Notes: generated by a model from the sequence alone, not told the origin. Positions 23,708 through 38,740 are shown, counted from the stretch's first letter. The stretch: 64,000 bases of DNA from Camelus bactrianus (GCF_048773025.1 NC_133574.1:12231501-12295500), one strand, 5' to 3'. Program-made: numbers and translations.

Positions 23708-26700
23708 TATATCTAGAAACACATACTCTGATTTCTCAGCATGTTTCCTAGAGAAAGTTTCAAATTAAGGCAGTTTGTGCTGGAAAGTTGATTTGGAGTG
23801 ATTGCTCCCCTTATGTACATAGGTAAGCCTGTCATCCTAACAAAGAAAGTCTGTTTCCAACAAGGTAGTTGAAGGACAGCTTCCAACACATTCAGATCCC
23901 AGATTGGAACATGTGGAGAAGCATTCATTCAGCTAGCCAGAATAGGCATGGTATATCTAGAAACAATTACCCTGAAATAAAAATCAAGTTCTGTAGAGAT
24001 GGTTTGAAGCTAAAGGAGGTTTGAGCTGGAAAACCGAGTTAGATAGAGTGCCTCTCATTATGTATTTAGGAAGGCCTGTCAACATAACACAACAAATTTT
24101 TTTCCCAACATGATAGGTGAATAACAGCTTGCACACACATTTGGATCAAAAAATGGAACATGTGGGAAAGCCTTCATTCAGCTAGACTGAAAGTGAGGGG
24201 TACAAGTATAAACAATGTGAATTCTCAGCAAGTTTCCAAGAGCTGGTTTCAAGGGAGAGGAAGTTTGTGCTGAAAAACCAAGATGGAGTGAGTGTCTCCC
24301 CTTATATATATAGGTAGGCCAGTGTCACTAACCCATAAACTAGGTGTTACCAACAGGGTAATTGAAGGATGGCTTCCACAGACAATCAGATCCCAGAATG
24401 GAACATGTGTAGAACCGATCATTCATCTAGCACAAAGGACAAGGGTACATCTAGAAACACTTACCCTGATTTCTCAGCATGTTTCCTAAAGACAGTTTCA
24501 AGGTAATGGCAGTTTGTGCTTGAAAACCGTGTTGGAGCGAGTGACTCCACTTTTATATACAGGTAGGCCAGTGCACCTAACCCAGAAACTCTGTGTTCTC
24601 AACAAGGTAGGTGAAGGACAGCTTCCACACACATTAGGATCCCATAATGGAACATATGCAGGAGCATTCTGTAATCTAGCAGAAAGGGCAAAAGTACATT
24701 GAGAACACTTGCCTTGATTTCTCAGCATGTTTCCTAGAGCAGGTTCCAAGGAAAAGGCAGTATGCCCTGGAAAACAGAGCTGGAATATGTCCTGCCATAT
24801 ATATATATATATAGGCGTGTGTCCACAACCTAGGAACAGTGTGTTCCAAACAAGGTAGTTGAAGGACGGTTTCTAAACACATTCAGATCCCAGAATGGAA
24901 CATATGCTGAAGAGTTTATTCATCTAGCACAAAGGCCAAGGATATATCTACAAACAATTATCCTGATTTCTCAGCATGTTTCCTATTGATGGTTTCAATG
25001 TAAAGGCAGTTTGTGCTCAAAAACCATGTTGGAGCAAGTGAATCTGCTTATATATATATATAGGCAGGCAAGTGCCCCTAACCCAGAAACTCTGTGTTCC
25101 CAACAAGGTTGTTGAAGGATGGCTTCCACACACATTTGGATACCAGAATGGAACATGTGGAAACGTTCATTCATCTAGCACAAAGGACAAGTGTACATCT
25201 ACAAACACTTACCCTGAATTCTCATCATGTTTCCTCAAGCCGTTTCAAGGTAAAGGCAGATTGCTCTGGAAAACAAAGTTGGAGCATGTGCCTCCCATTA
25301 TATATAAAGGTAGGACTGACCCCCTAACCCAGAAACTCTGTTTTCCCAACATGGTAGTTACATGACAGCATCCACACACATTGGGATGTCGGAATGCAAC
25401 ATGTTGAGATGTGTTCATTTATCTAACACAAAGGAAAAGGGTTCATCTAGAAACACATACCCTGGTTTCTCTGCATGTTTCCTCCAGCCGGTTTCAAAGT
25501 AAAGGCTGTTTGCTTTGGATAACAGTTGGAGAGAGTGCCTCCCTTATATGTACAGGTGGGCCAGTGCAACTAACCGAGAAACCTTGTGTTCATAAAAATG
25601 TAGTTGAAGGATGGCTTCCACACGCAGATGAATCTCAGAATGTTACATGTGAAGAAGCGTTCATTCACGTAGCACAAAAGAAAAGGGTACATCTAGAAGC
25701 AATTACCCTCATTTCTCAGCATGTTTCCTGAAGCTGGTTTCAAAGTAAAGCCAGTTTGCTCTGTAAAGCCGAGTTGGAGCAAGTGACTCCCCTTTGATAT
25801 ATAGGCAGGCCAGCGCCACTAACCGAGAAATTCTGTGCTCAGAACAAGGTATGTGAATGAAGGATTCGACACACATTTGGATACCAGAATGAATCATGTA
25901 GGGAAGCGTTCATTCACCGAGCACAAAAGGCAAGATTACATCTAGAAACACTTACCCTTTCTCATCATGTTCCTTGAGCTGGTTTCAAGGTAAAGGCAGT
26001 TTGTGCTGGAATACCGAGTTGGAGTGTGTTCTTCACTTATATATAAAGTTTGGCTAGTTCCACTAACCCAGAAACTATTTTCACAAAAGTGTAGGTGAAA
26101 GACTGCTTCTACACACTTTCAGATCCCAGAATGGAACAAGTGGAGAAGCGTTCATTCTTGCAGCAGAAAGGGCGTGGACATATCTAGAAACACCCTGAAT
26201 TCTCATCATGGTTCCTAGAGAGGGTTTCAAAGTAAACGCAATTTTGCTGGAAAACTAAGTTGGAGAGAGTCACTCCCCTTTTTACATACAGAGGTAGGCC
26301 AGTGCCTCTAAACCAGAAACTCTGTGTTCTGAACAAGGTAGGTGAAGGTTGCCTTACACACACACACATTCGGATGCTAGAATGGAACATGTGGAGAAGC
26401 ATTCTTTCAGCTTGCACAAAGGGCAAATGTACATCTAGAAACAAGTACCTTGACTTCTCAGCATGCTTCCTAGACTGGGTTTCAAGGTAAAGGCAGTTTG
26501 CTCTGGAAAACCAAGTTAGAGTGAGTGCCTCCCCTTCTATAAATAGGTAGGCCAATGCAACTAACCGAAAAACACTGCATTCAGAATAAAGTAGGTGAAA
26601 GGCTGTTTCCAAACACAGTCTGATCCCAGAACTAAAGATGTGCAGAAGTGTTCATTCATCAAGCAGAAAGTGCAAGAGTACCTCTAGGAACACCTACCCT

Positions 26701-28480
26701 TATTTTTCAGCATGATTTCTAGGGATGGTTTCAATGTAAACACAGTTTGTGCTGGAAAACTGAGTTGGAGTGATTCACTCCACTTTTATTACAGGTAGAC
26801 CATTACCCCTAACCCAGAAACCCTTTTTTCCCAACAAGGTAGGTGAAGGGTGGCTTACACATACATTTGGATCCCAGAATGTGACAGGTGGTGAAGCTTT
26901 CATTGAGCTAGCACAAAGGGCAAGAGTACTTCTGAAAATACTAACCATGATTTCTCAGCATATTTCCTAGAGCAGGTTTCAAGGTAAAGGCTTTTGCACT
27001 GGAAAACCAAGTTGGAGTGATTGTCTCCCCTTACATATATAGGTAGGCCAGTGTCACTAACCGAAAAACTGTGAGCTACAAACAACACAGGTGAAGAATG
27101 ACTTCCACACACATTTGGATCCCAAAATGGAACATTAGTTGAATCGTACATTCATCTAGCACAAAGGGAAATGGTACATCTAGAAAGAGTTACCCTGATT
27201 TCTCAGCATGCTTTCTACAGTCAGTTTCAAGGTACAGGCAGTTTGCAATGGAAAACTGAGTTGGAATAAGTACCTACCACAATATACATAGGTTGGCCAG
27301 TGCCCCTAACCGAGAACCTCTGTGTTCCCAACAAGCTAGGTAAAGGACAGCTTCCACACACATTCAGTTCCCAGAATGGAACATGTGGAAAAGCATTCAT
27401 TCATCTAGCACAAAGGGCAAGTGTACATCTGGAAACACTTACCCTCATTTCTAAGCATGTTGCCTAGAGTAGGTTTCAAGGTAAAGGCAGTTTGCACTGG
27501 AAAACTGAGTTGGAGTATGTGCCTCCCCTAAAATATATAGGGAAGCCAGTGCCCCTAAACCAGAAACTCTGTGTTTGGATCAAGGTATGTGAATCACGGT
27601 TTCTGCACACATTAGGATCACAGAAGCATTCTTTCATTCTAGTAGAGTGGGCAAGGTTACCCTTGGAAATACTTTGCCTGATTTCTCAGCATGTTTCATC
27701 AAGACAGTTTCAAGGTAGAGGTTGTTTGCGCTGGAAAATTGAGTTGGAGTGAGTGCCTCCTCATATATATAAGTAGCCTAGTGCCCTTAATACAGAAACT
27801 CTGTGTTCTGAACAAGGTATGTGAGGAGGGCTTGCACACACATACGAATGTCAGAATGGAAAATGTGGAGAAACATTCATTTATCTAGCACAGAGAGCAA
27901 GTGTACATCTAGAAACAATTACCCTGATTTCTCAGCATGTTTCCTATAGTCAGTTTCAAGGTAAAGGCAGTTTGTGCTAATAAATGACTTGGAGTGAGGC
28001 TCTCCCCTAATATATATAGGTAGGCCAGTGACTCTAACCCAGTAACTCTGTGTTCACAACAAGGTTTGTGAAGGTTGGCTTACGCACACATTCGGATCCA
28101 AGAATGGAACATGACGAGAAGCATTCTCTAACGTAGCTAAAAATGGAAAGATATATCTTGAAATACATACCCTGCTTCTCGGAATGGTTCCTTGAGCCGG
28201 TTTCAAAGTAAAGGCAGTTTGTGCTGGTAAGTCGTGTTGGATCGAGAGCCTTCCCTTATATATACAGTTTGGTCAGTGCCCCTATCCCAGAAACTCCATG
28301 TTAACAACAAGGTAGGTGAAGGACTGCTTCCACACAGATTAGAAACTCAAAATGGAACATGTGAAGAAGCGTTCATTCATCTAGCACAAGGGGCAGGTGT
28401 ACATCTAGAAACCCATATCCTGATTGCTCAGCATGTTTCCTGGAGCAGGTTTCAAGAGAAAGGAAATTTGTGCTGGAAAA
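23708..28480 (+). repeat. 247-bp satellite, forward arm, subfamily block A
   Basis: Tandem monomers are counted from the start of the recurring GTTTCC landmark, found at 23742, 24232, 24481, 24729, 24979, 25229, 25477, 25722 and 25969 (one degenerate copy near 23988). This gives a period of 244-250 bp. Conserved blocks are GATTTCTCAGCATGTTTCCT, GGTTTCAAGGTAAAGGCAG, CTGGAAAACCGAGTTGGAG, AGAAACTCTGTGTTCCCAAC, and CATTCGGATCCCAGAATGGA. Block A is marked by TATATATATAGGTAGGCCAG and CATCTAGCACAAAGGGCAAG. Monomers differ at many sites, so the array is old. I do not recognise a named satellite. The period is not a multiple of three, so open frames across it are chance. Confidence 0.9.
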
Positions 28481-31400
28481 CCGTGTTGGAGAGAGTGCAT
28501 ACTCATAGGTATGTAAGTAGAGTTTTTCCCCAACCACAGACAGTCTGTGTTCCCAACAAGCTAGGTGAAGTATGGCTTCCAAACACATTCGGATCCTAGA
28601 ATGGATCATGTGAAGAGGTGTTCATTTGTCTAGCATACAGGGCATAGGTATAACTAGAAATACTTACTATGATTTCTCAGCATTTTGCCCAGTGACATTT
28701 CCAAGGGAAAGGCAGTTTGTGCTGGAAAACAGAGAAGGAATGAGTGACTCCAAACAGATATGTAAGTAGTGTAGTTCCCCTAACGCAGAAACTCAGTGTT
28801 CCCAACAAGCAAGTCATAGATGGCATTCACACACATTCAGATTCCAGAGTGGAGCATGTGGAGATGCGTTCATTCATCTATCGTATAGGTAATGGTTATA
28901 TCTAGAAACACATACTCTGATTTCTCAATATGTTTCATAGAGCCGATATCAAAGGAATGCCCATTTGTGCTGGAAAACTGACTTCGGTCCAGTGCCTGCC
29001 CACATATATGTAAATGGCTTTGCTCTCCTTACCCAGAAACTCTGGGTTCCCAACAGGCTAGTTGAAGGATTGCTTCAAAACATGTTGGGAACTAACATTG
29101 GAGTATGTGGGTATGAGTTAATTCAACTAGCATACATGGCATGGGTATATCTAGAAACACTTATCAGATTTCTCAGCATCTTTCCTAGAGCCGTTTTCAA
29201 GGGAAAGGCAATTTTCACAGGAAAACCGAGTTGGAGTATGTGCCTTCATATAGATTTGTAAGAAGAGTAAATCCCTGAACACAGAAATCTGTTTTCCCAA
29301 AATTCCAGATGAAGGACGTCTTCCACAAACATTCAGATCCCAGAATGAACCATGTGGAAATGCCTTCATTCATCCAGCATACAGGGCATGAGTCCACATA
29401 GAAACACTCTCTGAATTCTCAGCGTTTATCCTAAAGCCGGTATTAATGGAAAGACAGTTTGCGCTGAAAAAACGAGTTGCAGCGTGTTCCTACCCATAAA
29501 TATGTAAGTAGTGTAATTCCCCTAAGACAGAAACTCCATGTCCCCAACAAGCTAGGTGAAGGATGGCTTCCACATACATTCGGATCCCAGAGTGTAGTAT
29601 GTGGAGAGACACTCCTTCATCTAGCATACAGGGCATGAATATGTCTAGAAACACTTACTCTGATATCTCTGCAAGTTTCATACAGCCAGTTTCAAGCAAA
29701 ATGTATTTTGTGCTGTAAAACACAGTTGGAGCCAGTTCCTTCCCATAGATATGTAGGTAGATTACATCCCCTAGAACAGAAACTGTGATCCCAGCAATCT
29801 AGGTGAAGGATGGCTTCCACACACATTCTGATCCCAGAATGTAGTATGTGGAGAGGCGTTCATTCATCTAGCATACAGGGCATGGGTACATCTAGAGACA
29901 CTCAGCATGTTCCCTAGAGCTGGGTTCAGGGGAAATGCAGTTTGCACTGGAAAACTGAGTTGTAGCGGGTGCCTCCACATAGGTATGTAAGTAGCACAGT
30001 TCCCCTAATACAGAATCTCTGTGTTACCAACAAGCTAGGTGAAGGACAGCTTCCAAATACATAGGGATCTAAGAATGGAATATGTGGGGAGGCATTCATT
30101 CAACTAGCATACATCACATGGATATATCTAGAAACACTTACTCTCATTTCTAAGCATCTTTCGTAGAGCCGTTTTCAAGGGAAAGGTGGTTTGCAATGGA
30201 AAACTGAGTGGAGTGAGTGCCTTTCCATACTAATATAAGTAGTGTAGATATCCTAACCAATAAACTATATGTTACCAACAATCTAGGTAAAGAACTACTA
30301 CCACACACTTTCGAATCACAGAATGGAGCATGTGGAAAGGCATTCATTTATGTAGCATTCAAAGTATGAATATATCTAGAAACACTTACTCTGATTTACC
30401 AGCATGATTCCTAAACCCGATTTCAAAGGAAAGGCATTTTGCACTGGAAAACTGATGTGGAGCCAGTGCCTCCCCATAGGTATGAATATAGCTGAGTTCT
30501 CCTAACACAGAAATTCTGTATTCCCAACAAGCTCAGTGAAGGAAGTCTTCCACAGCCATACAGATCCCAGAATGGAGCACGGCAAGATCAATTCATTCAT
30601 CTAGCATACAGGTCATGGGGACATGTAGGAACACTTACTCTGACCGTTCATCATGTTTCCTAAAACAGGTTTCAAGGGAAAGGCTGTTTGCATTCAAAAA
30701 CCTGGTTGGATCAAGTGCATGCCCATAAGTATATAAGTAGCCTAGTTCCCATAACACAGAATGTATATGTTCATAACAAGCTAGGTGAAAGACAGCTTCC
30801 ACACACATTCGGATCCCAAAATGGAGCATGTGGAGAAACGTTCATTCATCTAGTATACAGGGCATGGGTACATCTAGAAACACTGATTTCTCAGCATGTT
30901 TCCAAGAGCCGGGTTCAAAGGAAAGGAAGTTTGCCCTGGGAAAGCGAGTTGGAGTAATTTTCTCCCCATTGATATGTAAGCAGAGTAGATCCCCTAACAC
31001 AGGAACTTAGAGTTCTCAATAATTTAGATGAAGAACAGCTGCCACACATATTCAGATCCCAGAATGGAGCATGTAGAGAGGCGTTCATTCATCTATCATA
31101 CATTTAATTGTTATATCTAGAAACACATACTCTGATAACTCAAGATGCTTCTTAGGGCCGATGTCAAAGTAAAGGCCGTTTGCCCTGGAAAACTGAGTTT
31201 GAACGAGTTCCTGCCCACAGATATGTAAGTGGCATTGTTACCCTAACACAGAAACTCTGTGTTCCCAACAAGTTATGTGAAGGATTGTTTCCAAACATAT
31301 TGAAATCTAAGAATAGAGGATGTGGGGAGGCATTCATTCAAATAGCATACATGGCATGGTTATATATAGAAACACTCTGATTTCTATGCATCTGTCCTAG

Positions 31401-33335
31401 AGCCGGTTCGAAGGGAAAGACACTTTGTGCTGGAATACCGAGCTGAAGCAACTGCCTCCCTATAGGTATGTAAGTAGCGTAGTACCCCTAACACAGAAAC
31501 TCTGTGTTACCAACAAGTTAGGTGAAGGATGGCTTCCACACACATTCAGATCAGATCGCAGAAGAGAGCATGTGGAGAGACCTTCATTCATCTAGGATAC
31601 AGGTCATGGGTACAAGTAGGAACAATTACCTTGAAATCTCAGCATGTTTCCTTGTGCTGGGTTAAGAGAAAGACAGTTTGCGCTGGGAAAAATAGTTGCG
31701 GGGTGCCTACACAATGGTATGTAAGTAGCGTAGTTCCCCTAACCCAGAATCTATGTTTTCCCAACAAGCTAGGTGAAGGATGGCTTCTTCAAATACTCGG
31801 ATACCATAATGGAGCATGTGGAGAGGTGTTCATTCATCCAGTGTATAGGGAATGTGTACATCTAGGAACACTTACTATGACTTCTCAGCATGTTCCCTAG
31901 TGTCAGTTTAAAGGGAAAAGCATTTTGTGCTGGAACACCAAGTTGGGGCGAGTGAATACCCATAGGTATGCAAGTAGTGTAGATCCCCTAGCCCAGAAAC
32001 TCTGTGTTACCAACAATCTAGGTGGAGGACAGCATCCACACACATTCAGATCACACAATGGAGCATGTGGAGATGTGTTCTTACATCTAGCATACAGGGC
32101 ATGGGCACATCCAGAAACCCTTACTGTGATTTCTCAGCATGTTTCCTGGAGCCGGTTTCAAGGGAAAGGCAATTTTCATTGGAAAACCAAGCTGGAGTGA
32201 GTGCATGCCCATAGGTGTGTATGTAGCATAGATGCCCTAGCCCAGTAACTCTGTGTTCCCAACAAGCTAGGTGAAAGATGGTGTCCACACACTTTCAGAT
32301 CCCAGAATGGAGCATGTGGACAGGCGTTCATTAATCTAACCTACAGGAAATGGTTATCTCTAAAACACATACTCTGATTTCTCAGCATGTTTCCTAGAGC
32401 CGTTTTCAAGTTTAAGGCAGTTTGTGAAGGAATACTGAGTTAGAGTGAGTGCCTCCCTATATATATGTAAGTAGTTCAGTCCCCTAACACAGAAACTCTC
32501 TATTCCCTACAAGACAGGTGAAGAATGGCTTCTACACACATTCGGATTGCAGAAAGAAACATGCAGAGAGGCATTCACTCATTAAGCATACATTTCTTGG
32601 GTATACCTAGAAACATATACACTGATTTCTCCGCATGTTTCCTAGTGCCTTTCTTAAAGGACAGGCAGTTTGCCCTGGAAAACTGAGTTCGAGCAAGTGC
32701 TTCCCCATAGATATTTAGGTAGCATTTTTCCTGTAACACAGAAAATCTTTCTTCTCAAAAAGCTAGGTGAACTATGGCTTCCAAACACATTTGGGTCCCA
32801 TTACGGAGCATGTGGAAATGCGTTCTTACATCTAGCATACAGGGCACGAGTATTTCTAGAAACAATTACACTGATTTCTCCGCATGTTTCCTAGGCCCGA
32901 TTTCCAAGAAAGGAGTTTTATGCTGGAAAACAGACTTGGTGTCAGTGCCTCATCATTGATAGGAATGTAGCTTAGTTCTCCTAACACAGAAACTCTGTGT
33001 TCCCAACAAGCTAGGTGAAGGAGGTCTTACACATTCATACGCATCCCAGAATGGAGCATGGGGAGAGCCATTGAATCATCTAGCATAAACAGCATGGGTA
33101 CATGTAGAATCACTTACAATGAATTTTCAGTATGTTTTCTAGAACATGTTATAAGGGAAAAGCACTTTGGCTGTAAAACTGGGATTGGTCAGTGCATGCC
33201 TATAGATATATAAGTAGCATAGTTTTCATAACCGGAATCTCCATGTTGCCAACAAGCTAAGAGAAGGATGGCTTCCACAAACATGCAGATTCTAAAATGA
33301 AGCATGTGGAGAGGCATTGTTTCATCTAGCTTACA
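28481..33335 (+). repeat. 247-bp satellite, forward arm, subfamily block B
   Basis: The period and conserved blocks are the same as in block A, but the diagnostic parts differ. Here they are CCATAGGTATGTAAGTAGCG with TTCCCCTAACACAGAAAC in place of the (TA)n-GTAGGCC part, and CTAGCATACAGGGCATGGGT in place of CTAGCACAAAGGGCAAG. The change occurs within one or two monomers near 28.48 kb, implying separate amplification of the two subfamilies. Confidence 0.85.
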
Positions 33336-33352
33336 GATGCATATAGATGCAG
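33336..33352. other. orientation switch of the satellite (inverted junction)
   Basis: Left of here the monomers read ...GGATCCCAGAATGG...CATCTAGC. Right of here every landmark is the reverse complement (GAATGTGTGTGGAAGC, GGAAACATGCTGAGAAATC). The joint contains a short direct repeat, AGATGCATATAGATGCAG, so the turn may have formed through microhomology. Confidence 0.85.
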
Positions 33353-36300
33353 CAAAGCCTACTTCTTCCATTCTCAGTTCTGAATGTGTGTGGAAGCCTT
33401 TCTTCAAATACTTGTTGGGAACACAGTTTCTCCTTCAGGGATATAACACTACTTCCATATCTATTGGGAGGCACTCTCTCCAACTCGGTTTTCTAATGCA
33501 AAATGCATTTCCTTGCAAACTGGCTCTTGGTAACATGTGGAGAAATCAAAGTAAGTGTTGTGAGATGTACCCAGCCCCTGATGCTAGATGCAGCAACGCC
33601 TCTATCCTTGTTCCATTCTCAGATCTGAATGTGTGAGGAAGCCATCCTTGACCTTCCTTGTTGGGAACACAGAGTTTCTGCTTGCGGGGAAGTACACTAC
33701 TTCCATGTGTATTGGGAGATACATGCTCTAACTGCTTTTACAGCAGAAACTGCCTTTTCTTGCAAGCCAGCTCTATGAAACATGCTGAGAGATCACAGTC
33801 AGTGTTTCTAGATGTCCCCCAGCCCTTAATTCTAGATGCAGCAATGCCACTCTCCCTGTTCCATTCTCAGATATGAATGTTTGTTGCAGCTGTCCTTCAA
33901 CTAGCTTGTTGGGAACACAGACTTACTGTTTGAGAGGAAACACGCTAATTACATATCTATTGGGAGGCTTTCACTCCAACTCGGCTTTCCATTGCAAAAT
34001 GCCTTATGTTGCCAACATGTTCTAGGAAAAATTTTGAGAGATCACAGTCATTCTTACTTGGTGTCACTCAGCCCTTAATGCTGGGTGCAACAACGCCTCT
34101 GTCCTTGTTCCATTCCCAAATCTGAATGTGTATGGAAGCAGCCCTTCACCTACCTTGTTGGGAACATAGACATTCTGCTTGAGGTGAACTGCACTATTTA
34201 CATATATATGGGGAGGCACTCGCTCCAACTCGGTTTTCCAGTGAAAACTGTCTTTCCTTGTAAACTGGCACTAGGAAACATGCTGAGAAATGACAGTCAT
34301 TCTTTCTACATGTCCCACAGCCCTTGATGCTTGATGCAGCAATGCCTCTCTCCTTGTTCCATTCTCAGATCTGAATGTGTATGGAAGCTATCCTTCATTT
34401 ACCTTGTTGAGAACACAGAGTTTCTGCTTAAGGGGAACTATGTGACTTACATATCTCTTGGTAGGCACTCGCTCATACTCAGATCCCCCATGCAAGTGGC
34501 CTTTCCTTGCAAAGGGGATCTAGGAATCATGCTGATATATCTGAGTCAATGTTTCTAGATGTCCCCCAATCCTTGATCTAGATGCAGCAACGCCTCTCGC
34601 CTTGTTCCATTCTCAGATCTGAATGTGTTGGAAGCCTTCCTTCACCTTCCTTGTTGGGAACACAGATTTTCAGTTTGCAGGAAACTATGTGACTTACATA
34701 GCTATTCAAAGGGACTCACTCCTACCTGGTTTTCCAGCGCCAAATACTTTCCTTGCAATCCAGATCCAGGATACATGCTGAGAGTCAAAGTCAGTGTTTC
34801 TTGCTGTCCTCCAGCCCTTGATGTTAAATGCAGAAACACCTCTCTCCTTATTCCATTCTCAGGTTTGAGTGTGTGAGGAAGCCTTCCTTCAGCTACCTTG
34901 TAGGGAACAAAAGTTTCTGCTTGAGGGAAAATATGTGACTTAAATATCTATGGGGAAGCCATCACTGGAAATCGATTTTCAGTCCAAACTACCTTTCCTT
35001 GTAAACTGGCTCTAAGAAACATGCTGATATATCAGAGTCAGTGTTTCTAGATGTCCCGCAGCCCTCGATGCTAGATGCAGCAACGCCTCTCTCATTGTTC
35101 CATTCTCAGATCTTAATGTGTGAGGAAGCCGTCCTTGACCTTCCTTGTTGAGAACACAAAGTTTCTGCTTGACACTACTACCATATTGATTGGGAGAGAC
35201 TTGCTCCAACTGGCTTTCCATTGGAAATTACTTTTTCTTGCAAACCGGCTCCAGGAAACATGCTGAGAAATCACAGTCAGTGTTTCTATATGTTCCCCAC
35301 CACATGATGTTAGATGCAGTAATGCCTGTCTCCTTGTTCGGGTCTCAGATTTGAATGTAAGTGGAAGCCATCTTCACTAACTTGTCGGGAACACAGAGTT
35401 TCTGCTTGAGGGGAACTATGTGACTTACATATCTAGGGGGAGGCCCTCATTCCAACTCTCTTTTCCAGTGGAAACTGCCTTTCCTTGCAAAACGACTCTA
35501 GGAAACATGCTGGTATATCAAAGACAGTGTTTCTAGAAGTTCCCCAACCTTGATGCTCGATGCAGCAAAACCTCTCTCCTTGTTCCATTCTCAGATCTGA
35601 ATGTGTGTGGAAGCACTCCTTCAAATAAATTGTTGGAACACAGAGTTTCTGCTTGAGGGGAACTATGTGACTTAAATCTCTATGGGCAAGCCCTTGCTGC
35701 AACTTGATTTTCCAGTGCAAAGAACCTTTCCTTGCAAACCAGCTCTAAGAAACATGCTGAGAGATCACAGTAAGTGTTTCTAGATGTCCTGCAACCTTCG
35801 ATGCTAGATGTAGCATACCTCTCTTCTTATTCAATTTTCAGATCTAAATGTGTTTAGAAGCCATCCTACAAATACCTTGTTGGGAATACAGACATTCTGC
35901 TTGAGGTGAACTATACTACTTACATATCAATTGGGAGGCACTCGCTCCTACTCAGTTTTCCCACGCAAACAGCCTTTCCCTGCAAACCGACTCTATGAAA
36001 CATGCTGAGATAACACAGTCAGTGTTTTTAGATGTCCCCAGGCATTGATGCTATATGCAGCAACACCACTTGCCTTATTAGATTCTCAGATCAGAATGTG
36101 TGTGGAAGCCATCTTTCACTTCTTTGTGGCGAACACTGAGTTTCTTCTTGAGGGGAGCAATGCTATTTATATCTCTATGGGGAGGAGCTCACTCCAACAT
36201 TCTTTTCCAGTGTGAAATGCCCTTCCTTGCAAACTGGCTCTAGGAAACATGCTGAGAAATCACAGACTGTATTTCTACATGTCCCCCAGCCCATGATGCT

Positions 36301-38740
36301 AGATGCAGCAACGCCACTCTCCTTGTTCCATCTCAGATCTGAATGTGTGTGGAAGCTTTCCTTCACCTACCTTGTTGGGAACACTTAGTTTCTGCTTCAG
36401 GGGAACTACACGACTTACATTTCTAGGGGTAGGCCCTCGCTCCAACATGCTTTTCCCATGGAAACTGCCTTTCCTTGCAAACCGGCTCTATGAAACATGC
36501 TGAGAGGTCGCAGTCTGTGTTTCTAGATGTTCCCCAGCCCTTGATGCTAGATGCAGCAGAGCCACTCTCCTTGTTCCATTCTCAGATCTGAATGTGTGTG
36601 GAAGCCGTCCTTCCCTTAAGTTGCTGTGAACACTGAGTTTCTGCTTGAGGGGAACTATGCTAGTTACATATGTGTGGGGAGGCACTTGATCAAATTCGCT
36701 TTTCTAGCTTATATTGCCTTTTCTTGGAACCCAGCATTAGGAAACAAATTGAGAAATCACAATCAGTGATTCTGGATATCCCCTAGCCCTTGATTCTACA
36801 TGGAGTAACGCCTCTCTCCTTGTTCAATTCTGAGATCTGAATGTGTGTGAAAGCTGTCATTCACCTACCTTGTTGGGAATATAAACTTTCTTTTTGAGGT
36901 GAACCACACTACTTTCATATCTATGGGGAGTCACTCGCTCCAACTCAGTTTTCCATTGCAAACTGCCTTTCCTTGAAAATCAGGTGTAGGGAACATGCTG
37001 AGAAATTACAGTGTTTCTAGATGTCTCCCAGCCCTTGATTCTAGATGCAGCAATACCTCTCTCCTTGTTTCATTTTCAGCTCTGAATGTGATTGGAAGCT
37101 GTCCTTTACCTACCTTGTTGGGAACAGCGAGTTTCTGCTTGAGGGGTACTATGCAACTTACAAATCTATTGGAAGATACTCGCTCCAACTCGGCTTTACT
37201 TTGCAAATTGCCTTTCCTTGCAAACAGGATCTAGGAAAAGTGCTGAGCATTCACAGTCATTGTTTCTTGGTGTCACCCAGCACTTAATGCTACATGCAGC
37301 ATTGCCTCTCTCATTGTTCTATATTCAGATCAGAATGTGTGTGGAAGTTGTGCTTCCCCAACCTTGTTGGGAACACAGATTCTACTTGAGGTAATCTATG
37401 CTACTTACATATCAAAGGGGAGGCACTCTCTCCAACACCGTTTTCAAGCAAACTGCCTTTCCTTGCAAGCCTGCTCTAGGAAACATGCTGAGATATCATA
37501 GTCAGTGTTTCTAAAGGTCCCCCAGCCCTTGCTAGATGCAGCAACGTCTCTCCCCTTGTTTCATTCTCAGATCTGAATGTATGTGGAAGCCGTCCTTCAC
37601 CTACCTTGTTGGGAACACATAGTTTCTGCTTAAGGGGAAATGCGCTACTTATATATCCATGGGTAGTCACTTGTTCCAACTCAGTTTTCCAGTGCAAACG
37701 GCCTTTCCTTGCAAACCGGCTGTAGGAAACATGCTGAGAAATCACAGTCAGTGTTTCTAGATGTCCCCTAGCCCTTGAACCAAGATGCAGCAATGCCTGT
37801 CTCCTTGTTCCATTCTCAGAACTCAATGTGTGTGGAAGCTGTTATTCAACTACCTTGTTGGGAGCAGTGAGTGTCTGCTTGAAGGGAACTAGGCTACTTA
37901 CATATCTATGGAGAGGCAATCACTCCAAATCGTTTTTCCAGTGGAAACTGCCTTTCCTTCCAAACCAGCTCTAGTAAACATGATGAGAAATCAGTGAGTG
38001 TTTCCTGATGTCCCGCAGCCCTTGATGCTGGGTGGAGAAACACCTCTCTCCTTTTTTAATTCTCAGATCAGAATGTGTGTTGAAGCAGTCCTTCACCTAC
38101 CTTCTTGGGAACACAGAGTTTCTGCTTGAGGGGAACTATGCTAGTTACATATCCATGGGGAGGCCCATACTCCAACTCGGTTTTCCAGTGCAAACTGCCT
38201 TTCCTTACAATCCAGCTCTAGGAAACATGCTGAGAAATCACAGTATGTGTGTCCAGATATTCCCCAGCCATTGATACTACATGCAGCAACGCCTCTCTTC
38301 TTGTTCCATTCTCAGATCTGAATATGTGTGGAAATCGTCCTTATCCTACCTTGTTGGGAACACATAACTTATGCTTGAGAGGAACAAAGCAACTTACATT
38401 TCTACGGGAAGCAGCTCCTCCTACTCATTTTCCCAGCACAAACTGCCTTTCCTTGCAAAGTGACTCTAGGAAACATCTGAGAAATCACAGTCAGTGTTTA
38501 TAGATGATGCCCAGCCCTTGATGCTAGGTGCAGCAATGCCTCTGTTCTTGTTCCATTCTCAGATCTGAATGTGTGTGGAAGCCATCCTTCACCTACCTTG
38601 TTTGGAAAACCGAGTTTTTGATGAGGGGGTACTATGCTACTTACATATCTATGGGGAGGCACTCCACCTCGGCTTTCCAGTGCACACTGACTTTACTTGG
38701 AAACCGGCTGAAGGAAACATTTTATTAAATCAGTGTCATT
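33353..38740 (-). repeat. 247-bp satellite, reversed arm, subfamily block C
   Basis: Reverse-oriented monomers of about 247 bp. Block C is distinct from A and B: AGCCCTTGATGCTAGATGCA, GCAACGCCTCTCTCCTTGTT, TCTCAGATCTGAATGTGTGT and TTCTGCTTGAGGGGAACTAT. The rest matches the common monomer (CCAACTCGGTTTTCCAGTGC, AAACATGCTGAGAAATCACA). About 22 monomers. Confidence 0.88.
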
